Source: Longilinea arvoryzae
Lineage (GTDB): Bacteria > Chloroflexota > Anaerolineae > Anaerolineales > Anaerolineaceae
Reading direction: 5' to 3'
Length of the DNA: 64,000 nucleotides
Assembly: GCF_001050235.1 (NCBI RefSeq)
Contig: NZ_DF967972.1
Location: 3,996,724 to 4,060,723 of the forward strand
Part shown: positions 53,905 to 62,203 of the stretch, piece after piece
Layout: each line of letters starts with the position of its first letter
Position numbering within the stretch: position 1 is the first letter of the stretch
The notes under the pieces: generated by a model
Told to the model about the DNA's origin: nothing
Seen by the model: the letters and a program-made list of their open reading frames with translations, nothing else
Database searches by the model: none
Made by a program: the position numbers and the translations under genes

Positions 53905-55581
53905 TCAATCGCCAGGTTGAACGGATTCCTCAGCCAAACCAGGCTCGGGTTCCAATTCGGGTTCGATGCCCTCTTCTTTCTCGAGTTCGTCCGAACGCAG
54001 TTTCCTCAAGGCATCCTTCAAAGGCAGGATACCCAGGCGGTCCCTGAATTCCATTGACCTGCCATCCACGTCGGCCAGGGGTTTGGGCACCTCCACCTTT
54101 TGAGTCGCCAGTGAGACGGCCACCACCAGCACGACCGAAACAAAAAATGCCGGAACGGAACCGATGTAGGTGGCGTCCCAGATCGCCAGTTCGGTATCAC
54201 CGGCATTGATCGCCAGGGTAGTGGGATACAGGATCGGGAGTGAAATCATCCAGGCAATCCAGCCGCCGGCGAACCCGGCCAGCGCGCCCCACTGGTTGGT
54301 CTTCTTCCAGTACATGCCGAAGGCAAACGGCGCAAACAGCCCCACCAGAATGATCGTCCAGGCGAACACCGAGAGCTTGTAGATGGTCTGCGCCCACAGG
54401 GCCATGGCCAGACTCATCAGGCCGATGACCAGCACCATGAAGCGCGTCCAGCGCAGTTGGGCTCGATCGTCCAATTTCTTCTGGCTGAAATAAGGCAGGA
54501 TGTTCTCGGTGAACACCGAGGCGCCCGCCAGGATGGAACTGTCCGAAGTGCTCATCAGTGCCGAACACAGGGCGGCGATAAAGACCCCGGCCAACACCGG
54601 CGTGAGGTGATCCGTGGCCGCCGTGACGAGCAGAAATTCCGAATCTCCCGGGGCAATGCCCGGATTCATGGCGAACATGGCAATGCCGATCAACGGCGAG
54701 AGCACGCCAAAGCCCAGATAAAGGATCGAAGCCAGATAGGTGCCATGCACTGCCGTGGATTCGTTGCGCGCCGACATCGAACGCTGCATCAGGTCCTGCG
54801 CCGCGATCGACCCCAGGCCCAGGGCCATCCAGGCGCCCAGCCAGTAGGTCCAGCCCAGCCCACCCTGGTAACCCAGGTAGCCCTCGCCCTGGATGGGCAT
54901 CAGGGTAAACGGTTTGGAGACGTACAACGAACCACCGTTGGCGAACAAGCCCTCCCAGCCGCCCACGGCGCGGAGCACGCCCACAAAAATCAGGGTAATG
55001 CCGCCGGCGGTGAGGAACATCTGAATAAAATCGAGCAGCGTATCGGCCCACATGCCGCCCATCATGGTGTAGGAGATGACGATGGTGGTCACCAGCAGCA
55101 TGCCGGCCGCCACCGGCCAGCCGAACAGGGCGTGCACGATGTTTCCGCCGGCCACAATTTGGGCCGCCGTCCAGCCGAAATAGGTGATCATCTGAATGAC
55201 CGCGCCCGCCAGCGCCATGCGCTTGCCAAAACGGCGTTCGAAGAAGTCGATGATGGTCAGATAACGCCCGCGGCGCATCAGCCGGATGAAAAAGAAACCG
55301 GAAAGCAGCAGGCACAGCGCCGCGCCGAACGGGTCGAACACCACTCCCTGAAAACCGTACTGATAGGCGGTGGAACTAGCCCCCATCAGGGTTTCGGCGG
55401 CGAACCAGGTGGCCATGATCGAAGCGCCGGTCAGATAAATCGGCAGGCGCCGTCCGGCCACGATGTAATCGGTGGTGTTGTTCACCTTGCGCGACGCCAG
55501 ATAACCGATCAACAGGCGAACCGCGAAGAATACGACGATCAAAACCACGATGATCGTGACTTCACTTTGCGGAAGTCCCAT
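53905..55581 (-). CDS. Sodium:solute symporter (SSS family)
   Basis: 558 residues from ATG 55581 (RBS GGGAGAG). About thirteen spans; characteristic segments YLASRKVNNTTDYIVAGRRLP, ATWFAAETLMGASSTAYQYG and CSALMSTSDSSILAGASVF (sodium site with Ser/Asp). C-terminal acidic tail of about 40 residues rich in Glu (ELEKEEGIEPELEPEPG). Imports an organic solute with sodium; second transporter of the amino-acid operon. Confidence 0.92.
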   Translation of the reverse strand: MGLPQSEVTIIVVLIVVFFAVRLLIGYLASRKVNNTTDYIVAGRRLPIYLTGASIMATWFAAETLMGASSTAYQYGFQGVVFDPFGAALCLLLSGFFFIRLMRRGRYLTIIDFFERRFGKRMALAGAVIQMITYFGWTAAQIVAGGNIVHALFGWPVAAGMLLVTTIVISYTMMGGMWADTLLDFIQMFLTAGGITLIFVGVLRAVGGWEGLFANGGSLYVSKPFTLMPIQGEGYLGYQGGLGWTYWLGAWMALGLGSIAAQDLMQRSMSARNESTAVHGTYLASILYLGFGVLSPLIGIAMFAMNPGIAPGDSEFLLVTAATDHLTPVLAGVFIAALCSALMSTSDSSILAGASVFTENILPYFSQKKLDDRAQLRWTRFMVLVIGLMSLAMALWAQTIYKLSVFAWTIILVGLFAPFAFGMYWKKTNQWGALAGFAGGWIAWMISLPILYPTTLAINAGDTELAIWDATYIGSVPAFFVSVVLVVAVSLATQKVEVPKPLADVDGRSMEFRDRLGILPLKDALRKLRSDELEKEEGIEPELEPEPGLAEESVQPGD

Positions 55582-55883
55582 TGAGCACTCTCCCAGGCAG
55601 ACACCAGCAGGCATGAATTGCGAGGAGCGTTGCACAACCTGCAACGCGTTGTCCGGATGCGGAGCGCCGGCCTGGTGGATGGACAAATCAGCGAACGACT
55701 TGCGTTACCCCGGCATCGATCCACCCTCACCGGGATGCAGACATTCCGGCCGCTCCAATCTGGAGAGACAATTGATCCGTCAACCTGTACCCCGGAGCCA
55801 GCGACTGTATACTCCTGCGCTTCGAATGGCTCAGAGGTCGATCCTGGAGATGGGCAATGTTATCGGCTAAAAAGGATTAAGAA
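55582..55883. other. Intergenic region between Lrp regulator and SSS symporter
   Basis: 302 bases without a supported gene. It contains an inverted repeat CGTTGCA-CAACC-TGCAACG (55628-55646), a possible regulator site or transcript hairpin about 50 bases upstream of the symporter start. Confidence 0.5.
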
Positions 55884-56366
55884 TTATGCGTCACCATTAA
55901 CCAACGCATCCGGAATCCGCCAGCGTGCATCGTCCTTGACAATGAAAGGGACGATAGAGGTCGTTGTTCGCCGGACCCCGGTGATACGTCCTAAGACGTT
56001 GGAGACAAAATCATACAATTCACGGTTATCGCGCGCCACCACCTGAATGGAGATATCCCGGTCGCCGGTCGAACAGGCAACGTAGGTCACCTGATCGAAG
56101 GTGGCCAGCCGGTTGGCCACTTCGTTCACCAGGCCGGGTTCGATTTCGACAAACACATCCGCGATCACCGGATAACCGATGACCGCCGGGTCGATGACGG
56201 CGCTGACCACGAAGACTTTTTCCGCGAGCATCCGCTCCAGGCGATAACGCACCGCGCGTTCGGAGATCTTGCCGACGCGGCGGGCAATCACCGCGCACGA
56301 CATGCGCCCATCTTCCGTGAGCAGGTCCAGAATTTGTTTGTCAATGCGATCCAATTTTGTGATCAT
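55884..56366 (-). CDS. Lrp/AsnC family transcriptional regulator
   Basis: 160 residues. Helix-turn-helix at about 5-60 (KLDRIDKQILDLLTEDGRMS, RAVRYRLERMLAEKVF) and a C-terminal RAM ligand domain (about 72-150) with VACSTGDRDISIQVVARD. It senses amino acids and probably controls the operon downstream and the divergent AOR gene 163 bases away. Confidence 0.93.
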   Translation of the reverse strand: MITKLDRIDKQILDLLTEDGRMSCAVIARRVGKISERAVRYRLERMLAEKVFVVSAVIDPAVIGYPVIADVFVEIEPGLVNEVANRLATFDQVTYVACSTGDRDISIQVVARDNRELYDFVSNVLGRITGVRRTTTSIVPFIVKDDARWRIPDALVNGDA

Positions 56367-56390
56367 GGCTGAAAACCTGTGAATGAATTG

Positions 56391-56419
56391 AGTATAGCGA
56401 CTCTTGTTTCACATTTCAA
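56391..56419 (-). promoter_or_regulatory. Promoter of the Lrp/AsnC gene
   Basis: Minus strand: TTGAAA (56419-56414), 17-bp spacer, TATACT (56396-56391). Start expected near 56384, leaving an 18-base leader. Upstream lies AT-rich sequence with repeated AATATT motifs (56465-56490) that could be Lrp-type sites. Confidence 0.72.
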
Positions 56420-56499
56420 CATGATAATGTCAATTTTACTTCCGAATACGACAAAATTACCTTAAAATATTTCCAATATTGAAAATATCACCCTGAATA

Positions 56500-56511
56500 C
56501 CCCCCCCCCCC
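56500..56511 (+). repeat. Run of twelve C just upstream of the second AOR gene
   Basis: Positions 56500-56511 are all C, ending three bases before the AAGGAG ribosome-binding site (56515-56520) of the GTG start at 56529. Homopolymers of this length are prone to slippage, so promoter spacing or leader length may vary between cells. It could also be a sequencing-length error. Confidence 0.8.
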
Positions 56512-56528
56512 AGAAAGGAGAAGCGACT

Positions 56529-58430
56529 GTGGCACACTGCTATACCGGATCCATCCTGCATGTTGATTTAACATCAGGCAAGTTGTGGGTCGAGAATCCA
56601 CCCGAAGCCTTTTACCGCGCCTATGCGGGCGGCAGCGCAATGGGCCTGTACTACATCCTCAAGGAAACCCCGCCCCACGCCGACCCGCTCGGCCCCGCGA
56701 ACACGCTCACCCTGTTTTCCGGCCTGCCCACCGGCCTGGCGATCGCCGGTCAGGCCCGCCTGGCGGCCAATGCGCGCTCGCCGATCAGCGGCGGCATCGG
56801 CGACAGCCAGTGCGGGGGCTTTTTCCCGGCCGCGCTCAAATTTGCCGGGTTCGACGGCATCGTCATCCGCGGCCAGTCGCCCCGACCGGTCTACCTCTAT
56901 CTGCACGACGGGCAGGTCGAACTGCGCGGCGCGGAGCACCTGTGGGGCAAGGTTACCGGGGACGTCGAGGCCCAGATCAAAGATGAACTGAACGACCCCA
57001 GGCTGGAGGTGCTTCAAATTGGCCCGGCCGGTGAAAAGCAGGTGCGCTTTGCCGCGCTCATCAACATGTGCAACCGCGCCAACGGACGCACCGGCATGGG
57101 CGCGGTCATGGGCTCCAAGCGGCTTAAGGCGGTGGTCGTCAAGGGTTCGGGCAAACTCACGGCGGCCGATCCGGCGACCATCACGCGCATGCAACGCGCA
57201 GGCGTGAAGAATCTCGAGGAAATTCCGGATGTAAAGGGGTTGGGAATCAATGGCACCGCCGATGTGGTCGGATTTCAAAACAGCATCGGCTCGCTGCCGG
57301 CCCATAATTACAATCAGGGGCAGTTCGCCGGCGCGGACACCCTGATGGGCGACGTGATGAGCAGAACGATCCTCAAGGAACGCGATACCTGCTATTCCTG
57401 CGTCGTGCGCTGCAAGCGGGTGGTGGAAACTGAATTCGCCGGTCAGAAAGTGCTGCCGCTGTACGGCGGGCCGGAATATGAAACCATCGCCGCCATGGGG
57501 TCTTATTGCGGCGTGGATGACCTGAACGCCGTCGCGCTGGCCAACCAGCTCTGCAATATGTACGGCATGGATACCATCGCCTGCGGCGCGACCATTGCCT
57601 TTGCGATGGAATGCTTCGAGAACGGGCTGCTCAGCCTGCAGGATACCGGCGGCATCGAACTGCGCTTCGGCAACCCGGATGCGGTGGTGACCCTGGTGGA
57701 AAAAATCGCCAGGCGCGAAGGACTGGGCGATCTGCTGGCCGAAGGCTCAGCGCGCGCCGCCGAAAGGCTCGGCCCGGCGGCAATGGAATATCTGGTAACC
57801 GTCAAGAACACCGAACTGCCCGCCCACATCCCGCACGCCAAGAAATCCCTCGGCCTGGTGTACGCCGTCAATCCCTTCGGCGCCGACCACCAATCCTCCG
57901 AGCACGACCCGATGTACGAGGAGGGCGGTTCACAGCTCTATTACGATCGATTGGCCCTGCTTGGACTGACCAGTGTGCAGGCGCCCGGCACAATGACGGA
58001 TGAGAAAGTGCGTTTTGCCTATACCAGCGAGGTCTTCTATTCCGCGCTGGATACCTACGGCCTGTGCCAGTTCGTCTGGGGTCCCGCCTGGCAGCTATAC
58101 GGCCCGGCCGAATTGGCCGAGTTGATCTCGGCCGCCAGCGGCTGGCAGGTCGGCATGGCCGAGATCATGCAGGTCGGCCAGCGCCGCCTGAATATGCTGC
58201 GCGCCTTCAACGCCCGCGAAGGCTTCACCCGCGCCGACGACCGCCTGCCTCGCAAGTTCAGTCGCGCCCTGCATGGCGAAGGCCCCACCGCCGGGGTCGC
58301 CTATGCGCCGGAGGATCTGGAGCATTACAAGGATGTTTACTACAACCTGGCGGGTTGGGATCCGGCCAGCGGCAACCCGACCCCGGCCCGCCTGGCCGAA
58401 CTGGGCCTGGAGTGGATCGATTTACGGTAA
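56529..58430 (+). CDS. Aldehyde ferredoxin oxidoreductase, copy 2
   Basis: 633 residues from GTG 56529 with RBS AAGGAG. Complete AOR layout: pterin-binding N-terminal domain (YAGGSAMGLYYIL, ANARSPISGGIGDSQCGGF, NRANGRTGMGAVMGSKRLKA), and 4Fe-4S ligands C288, C291, C295 (CYSCVVRC) and C513, in the same spacing as the well-studied archaeal enzyme. EYETIAAMGSYCGVDDLNAV is typical of the active-site region. Oxidises aldehydes to acids with ferredoxin as acceptor. Divergent from the Lrp operon and followed three bases later by its own MoaD-like gene. Confidence 0.94.
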   Translation: MAHCYTGSILHVDLTSGKLWVENPPEAFYRAYAGGSAMGLYYILKETPPHADPLGPANTLTLFSGLPTGLAIAGQARLAANARSPISGGIGDSQCGGFFPAALKFAGFDGIVIRGQSPRPVYLYLHDGQVELRGAEHLWGKVTGDVEAQIKDELNDPRLEVLQIGPAGEKQVRFAALINMCNRANGRTGMGAVMGSKRLKAVVVKGSGKLTAADPATITRMQRAGVKNLEEIPDVKGLGINGTADVVGFQNSIGSLPAHNYNQGQFAGADTLMGDVMSRTILKERDTCYSCVVRCKRVVETEFAGQKVLPLYGGPEYETIAAMGSYCGVDDLNAVALANQLCNMYGMDTIACGATIAFAMECFENGLLSLQDTGGIELRFGNPDAVVTLVEKIARREGLGDLLAEGSARAAERLGPAAMEYLVTVKNTELPAHIPHAKKSLGLVYAVNPFGADHQSSEHDPMYEEGGSQLYYDRLALLGLTSVQAPGTMTDEKVRFAYTSEVFYSALDTYGLCQFVWGPAWQLYGPAELAELISAASGWQVGMAEIMQVGQRRLNMLRAFNAREGFTRADDRLPRKFSRALHGEGPTAGVAYAPEDLEHYKDVYYNLAGWDPASGNPTPARLAELGLEWIDLR

Positions 58431-58433
58431 ACT

Positions 58434-58667
58434 ATGCGCATACGCGTAATCCTGTATTCCTATCTGCGCGAAAAGCTGCCGGTCGAATCCAACGGCCGGG
58501 TTGAGCTGGAGCTGCCCGAGGGCAGCCCGGCTGCCGCCCTCTTCGAGCAACTCGGACTGCCCGGGCAGGTGGCCTGGGCAGTCAACGGCATCGCGAGGCG
58601 CGATTTCAATTTGATTCTGCACGACGGCGATGAAGTGCGCGTCTTTCGGCCCGGCGCGGGAGGATAA
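58434..58667 (+). CDS. MoaD/ThiS-type sulfur carrier, AOR-linked copy 2
   Basis: 77 residues with a beta-grasp pattern (RIRVILYSYLREKLPVE, LPEGSPAAALFEQLGL, WAVNGIARRDFNLIL, DGDEVRVFRPGAGG) ending in Gly-Gly. It begins three bases after the AOR stop. Likely sulfur donor for the tungsten- or molybdenum-pterin cofactor of this AOR. Confidence 0.86.
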   Translation: MRIRVILYSYLREKLPVESNGRVELELPEGSPAAALFEQLGLPGQVAWAVNGIARRDFNLILHDGDEVRVFRPGAGG

Positions 58668-58770
58668 TTTCCTTTTCAAAATCAACAAGGATTCAAAAGC
58701 GGAATCACTCCCCCAATCGAAAAATGGTATTATTTACATTGATATTCTTTAATATTCTCTATAAATGCAC

Positions 58771-58813
58771 TTGACATTCTATGGACAGTGGGTATACTAA
58801 ATTTAGTATACCC
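58771..58813 (+). promoter_or_regulatory. Promoter with 24-bp perfect palindrome over the -10 (abi locus)
   Basis: TTGACA (58771-58776), 16-bp spacer, TATACT (58793-58798). The -10 lies in a perfect 24-bp palindrome, 58790-58813, whose arms are GGGTATACTAAA and its complement. It could be an operator or a cruciform/hairpin. The start of transcription would fall near 58803-58806, just before the structured RNA. Confidence 0.8.
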
Positions 58814-58863
58814 GCCAAGCCTCTACCCTTTTGGGCACGCTCAAATGTGGCGGGTGTTGTTTT
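58803..58863 (+). ncRNA. Structured small RNA upstream of the AbiF-type gene (candidate abiF RNA motif)
   Basis: The stem ACCCGCCA (58810-58817) / TGGCGGGT (58848-58855) is extended by AGC/GCT (58818-58820, 58839-58841) with a CAAATG bulge. It encloses the hairpin CCC-TTTT-GGG (58826-58835). The main stem is followed by TGTTGTTTT (58855-58863), an intrinsic-terminator shape. A promoter ends just before it and the AbiF-type gene begins 15 bases after it. A conserved RNA (abiF motif) upstream of Abi_2-family genes is known from comparative genomics; I assign it by position and shape, not by alignment. Confidence 0.72.
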
Positions 58864-58877
58864 ACTAGAGGGGAAAG

Positions 58878-59798
58878 ATGAGATACCAAAAACGTCCTCT
58901 TTCATTTCAACAACAAGCTGATTTGTTAATTTCCAGAGGATTAATTGTCGAAGATCGACAGGAATTAATGGATTATCTCAGCCGGGTTAGTTATTATCGT
59001 TTGAGTGGATATTGGTTTGTATTTAAACAGATCGACCCTTTAACACAAGAGGAAAAATTCAAGCCCAATACCACTTTCGACCAGATCAAACAACAATATG
59101 AGTTCGATCGAAAATTAAGGCTTCTATTACTGGGCGCAATTGAACGTATTGAAGTTGCCATCTTTCGCACACGGATGGTTGAAGCATACACACTTCAATA
59201 TGGGGCCTTTGGTTATACAGAATATCGGAATTATAACCCGCGGAAATTCCAACCGGATGCATTTTCAAGATTAATGGGTGAAATCTCAGAAGACCAGAAG
59301 AGAAGTAATGAAGAATTCATTCAACGCTATCGTTTAAAGTATGCCGATGAAAAATACCTTCCAATGTGGATGGTAACAGAATTAATGTCTTTCGGTTCGC
59401 TGTTAACGATGTATCGAAATTTTCCGATGGATATCAAGCGGAAGATCGCATCTGATTTTGGACTTTATTCGATTGTGTTAGATTCATGGTTATTGAGTCT
59501 GAACACAATCCGGAATGCCTGCGCCCATCACGCACGCATTTGGAATCGGCCCCTTTCCACGATACCCAAACTGCCTGACCTGGCAAACGATCCAAGATGG
59601 TATTCGCCAGTACCCATGCAAAACAATCGAATTTTTACGATTCTCATAATTGTTCAGTATTTACTGGCATTTATCGCCCCTTTGGACAAATGGGAATCGT
59701 CTCTCGAAGACTTGATGATGGATTACCCCCAGGTTTTGCTGAAACCGATGGGATTTCCCGTTAATTGGCGAGATTGTCCGTTGTGGACGTCCCTATAA
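58878..59798 (+). CDS. AbiF/AbiD-type abortive-infection HEPN protein (Abi_2 family)
   Basis: 306 residues. Abi_2 pattern: LSFQQQADLLISRGLIV, YYRLSGYWFVFK, FDRKLRLLLLGAIERIEVAIFRTRM, LPMWMVTELMSFGSLL and the HEPN ribonuclease motif RNACAHH with R212 and H217 (R-x4-H). RBS GAGGGG before ATG 58878. AT-richer than the genes on both sides, which suggests acquisition. Abi_2 proteins stop phage growth by RNA cleavage or growth arrest; AbiF-type members are held in check by a linked small RNA. Its own promoter, the structured RNA upstream and a strong terminator downstream make it an independent module. Confidence 0.9.
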   Translation: MRYQKRPLSFQQQADLLISRGLIVEDRQELMDYLSRVSYYRLSGYWFVFKQIDPLTQEEKFKPNTTFDQIKQQYEFDRKLRLLLLGAIERIEVAIFRTRMVEAYTLQYGAFGYTEYRNYNPRKFQPDAFSRLMGEISEDQKRSNEEFIQRYRLKYADEKYLPMWMVTELMSFGSLLTMYRNFPMDIKRKIASDFGLYSIVLDSWLLSLNTIRNACAHHARIWNRPLSTIPKLPDLANDPRWYSPVPMQNNRIFTILIIVQYLLAFIAPLDKWESSLEDLMMDYPQVLLKPMGFPVNWRDCPLWTSL

Positions 59799-59806
59799 GA
59801 AATTTG

Positions 59807-59848
59807 AAAAGTGGGGGGTGAATAGATTGATATTCACCCCCCACTTTT
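59807..59848. terminator. Bidirectional terminator between abi gene and membrane-protein operon
   Basis: Eighteen perfect pairs: arms 59807-59824 and 59831-59848, loop GATTGA, core GTGGGGGGTGAATA. Plus strand is followed by a T-run (to 59852) and the minus strand by AAAA complements. Ends both convergent transcripts. Confidence 0.93.
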
Positions 59849-59864
59849 TTTTACTTCTCGTCCA

Positions 59865-61517
59865 TTAATCCATGGCTGTAAAACCCTGACACGTTCGTTC
59901 GACTGCGCCGACCTGCACCTGGTAACCGCCGCGCTCGGAATCCTGGCGTACCGGATACTCGCTCAATTCGGGGGCAGCCCCCACAAGCAGGCTGGCAGCC
60001 CGCGCCGCAGAAACCGTGTACGCCGTCCAGCGTGCGTCGCGGTGATCCTGCTGCCAGAGGGCGGCATGGCAGGCCAGCGAGCTGCCCAACGCATCCCGTT
60101 TGGCGCCCAGCGGCGCCGCTTCGAACTGGGCCAACAGGGCCGGCACCGCGTCATCCGACAGGCCGTCCAGGTAGGCCATGTCCAGTTGGCGGCTGTCGGA
60201 TAAGCCCTCCCCGCTGGTCGGGATCACAAAATAATCCTCCGAACGAGCCGTGTTCTGGTTGACGATAAAGCCGTCCACGTTCATCACCGCCAGGGTCACA
60301 ACGAACCCGGCCGCCACGGCCAGGGCCGTCAGCCCGAAGGCGCGTTGGCGCCCGATGAGCTCCAGAACCAGCGTCGCCAGCAACAGCACGCCCAACCAGA
60401 TCATGAACATGTGGGTGTAGGTGCGCAGGCGGGTGAAGCCGTAAGCGGTTTCATACAACATGAGACGCTGGTAAGCCGAAACCAGGATCACGATCACCAG
60501 GGCCACCAGTAGCGCGCCCAAAATCGAAAAAACGCGCCGCTGGAGCCTGCTTTCGCGCCTGGAAAGTGTCGTCAGCCCCAGGTAGATCAGCAGGCTGATC
60601 AGAGCCACCCACACCAGTTCGCCAAAACCCCGCCGGGCATACTCCGAAAAGGTGTAACCGGCGCTATTGACGTTGGCCTGCCCGCCGAAGAAGTATTCGA
60701 ACTGCAGGATCACGAAGAACAGGAACAGCAAATCCACTGCGCCCAGCACGATATCGGCCTCGATCCAACCCAGGAAAGGCGGTACGGGAGGCTTATCGAC
60801 GCCGATCAATTTTTCATTCTGGCTCTTGGCCAGCACGTGCGCGTAGACGCCGGCCAGCAAGTACCCGATCAGCACAATGTAGAAGGCGCGCAGCAGGTAT
60901 TCCACCCACTTCTCCGGCCGGAAGATATCCAGCAGCGCGCTGATGCGCTGCTGAAAAATCGGATCGGCCGAAGAGAGCAGCAGCGCCAGCACGATCAGCG
61001 CGGGCAAAGCCAGCAGCAGCCCGCGCAGCACCGGCAGCAGCGTGCGCCGGAAGCCGCCCCGGGGTGCGGCAGTTTTTTCCTCGCCTTCACCCGCCGCCGC
61101 AGCTTCCGCGCCGCCCTTCACCTGCATCTCGCCCGCGCCGATCAGGCCGCTGCCGGCCAGACGCAGGGCCGCGGCGAACATATCCGCCAGGCTGTAGCGC
61201 GTCCACAGGCCGGAGCGAAATGTGGCCGCCATCAGTCCCAGGCAGACCAACGCCAGCAGGTAACTCAACGCCGCTGTCATCGATTCCGCGCGCAGGAATG
61301 ACACGGCCGCAAGGCCCAACGCCGGCACCGCCAGCAGCAGGCTGCTGCGCGCCGGGCGCACCCCCTCCAGGCGTGCCAGGAGCAGTCCCATCCCCAGCGT
61401 CAATGCGAAGAACAGGAAAAGAGTGATCCCAGGCCGCCGGCCCCAGAAGAGCAGGTCGAAAGCCCAACCCAGCAGCAGGGCAGCCAGAATAATGCGCCCA
61501 CGATTCTTAATCCCCAT
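59865..61517 (-). CDS. DUF4173-type polytopic membrane protein
   Basis: 550 residues with about twelve hydrophobic spans in the first 460 residues and a soluble C-terminal tail. Segments such as EYARRGFGELVWVALISLLIY and YQRLMLYETAYGFTRLRTYTHMFMIWLG (given in part) are typical of DUF4173. A low-complexity cytoplasmic loop lies at about 132-155. RBS GGAGG before ATG 61517. Function unknown. Its start overlaps the upstream gene by 11 bases, so the three membrane genes form an operon. Confidence 0.85.
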   Translation of the reverse strand: MGIKNRGRIILAALLLGWAFDLLFWGRRPGITLFLFFALTLGMGLLLARLEGVRPARSSLLLAVPALGLAAVSFLRAESMTAALSYLLALVCLGLMAATFRSGLWTRYSLADMFAAALRLAGSGLIGAGEMQVKGGAEAAAAGEGEEKTAAPRGGFRRTLLPVLRGLLLALPALIVLALLLSSADPIFQQRISALLDIFRPEKWVEYLLRAFYIVLIGYLLAGVYAHVLAKSQNEKLIGVDKPPVPPFLGWIEADIVLGAVDLLFLFFVILQFEYFFGGQANVNSAGYTFSEYARRGFGELVWVALISLLIYLGLTTLSRRESRLQRRVFSILGALLVALVIVILVSAYQRLMLYETAYGFTRLRTYTHMFMIWLGVLLLATLVLELIGRQRAFGLTALAVAAGFVVTLAVMNVDGFIVNQNTARSEDYFVIPTSGEGLSDSRQLDMAYLDGLSDDAVPALLAQFEAAPLGAKRDALGSSLACHAALWQQDHRDARWTAYTVSAARAASLLVGAAPELSEYPVRQDSERGGYQVQVGAVERTCQGFTAMD

Positions 61518-62196
61518 GGTTTACCTCCGATTGTGGTTCATATTTTTTCGATTCCGGCCAGACCGCCGCCAGGGACGGTGCGGCCATCAAAATCAACGCC
61601 ATGATGAATAACGGCCAGCGGAATTCGCCGGGCGGGAGTAGATTCCAGTCCGGCCGGCCGGCCGCGAGCGCCAGCAGCGCGTCCGACATAAACACAAACA
61701 GCGCCAACAGCCCGCCCATCATTCCGACGAACAGCCGCGGGCCGGTAAGGCCCAGTTCATGACCCCGTTCCAGCCGGACCAGCGCCAGCACAGCCGTCAC
61801 GCACATCAGCGCCGAAATCAACACCGGCGCCAGCACCGGCCCGGTCCAACGCACCGGGATGAGGAAGAGCACATCCGGGCTTAAGAACGACTCCGGCCAA
61901 CCGATCAACACCTTCAGGAAGAGGTAGTAGCTCATATCCCAGACGCCGAAAGCAATCGCCCAGTATGCGCCGCGCTCGCGCCAGTTACGCCCGGCCAGCC
62001 AGCCGACCGCTGCCAGCATCACCAATGTGGCCGCCTCACGACCGATCTCGATACCCATGTAGCCGTGCAGTTCGACCGTGGCATTGGTGATATTGAGCAG
62101 GCCGCGCAAATACACGACCACCGCCGCCTCCAAATAGCCCATCCCCAGGGCATAGGCCGTCGTCCAGCCGATTCGTTTCCATAAGTTACGCATCAT
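61507..62196 (-). CDS. Hypothetical membrane protein
   Basis: 229 residues from ATG 62196 (GGGAG upstream; a frame to 62256 overlaps the preceding gene). Six or seven hydrophobic segments; early motif GYLEAAVVVYLRGLLN and a Trp-rich stretch AYWAIAFGVWDMSYYLFLKV. I do not recognise a named family. Middle gene of the CPBP-unknown-DUF4173 operon. Possibly linked with lipid or envelope maintenance; no sequence evidence for this. Confidence 0.78.
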   Translation of the reverse strand: MMRNLWKRIGWTTAYALGMGYLEAAVVVYLRGLLNITNATVELHGYMGIEIGREAATLVMLAAVGWLAGRNWRERGAYWAIAFGVWDMSYYLFLKVLIGWPESFLSPDVLFLIPVRWTGPVLAPVLISALMCVTAVLALVRLERGHELGLTGPRLFVGMMGGLLALFVFMSDALLALAAGRPDWNLLPPGEFRWPLFIMALILMAAPSLAAVWPESKKYEPQSEVNHGD

Positions 62197-62203
62197 TCTA
62201 TAA

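Noticed and set aside
52607-53920. 437-codon plus-strand frame over the saccharopine dehydrogenase-like gene
   Set aside because: Antisense shadow; no RBS and no recognisable domain.
54197-55584. 372-375 codon frames overlapping the SSS symporter gene
   Set aside because: Other-frame shadows with biased Arg/His/Gly content; the symporter frame has helices and family motifs.
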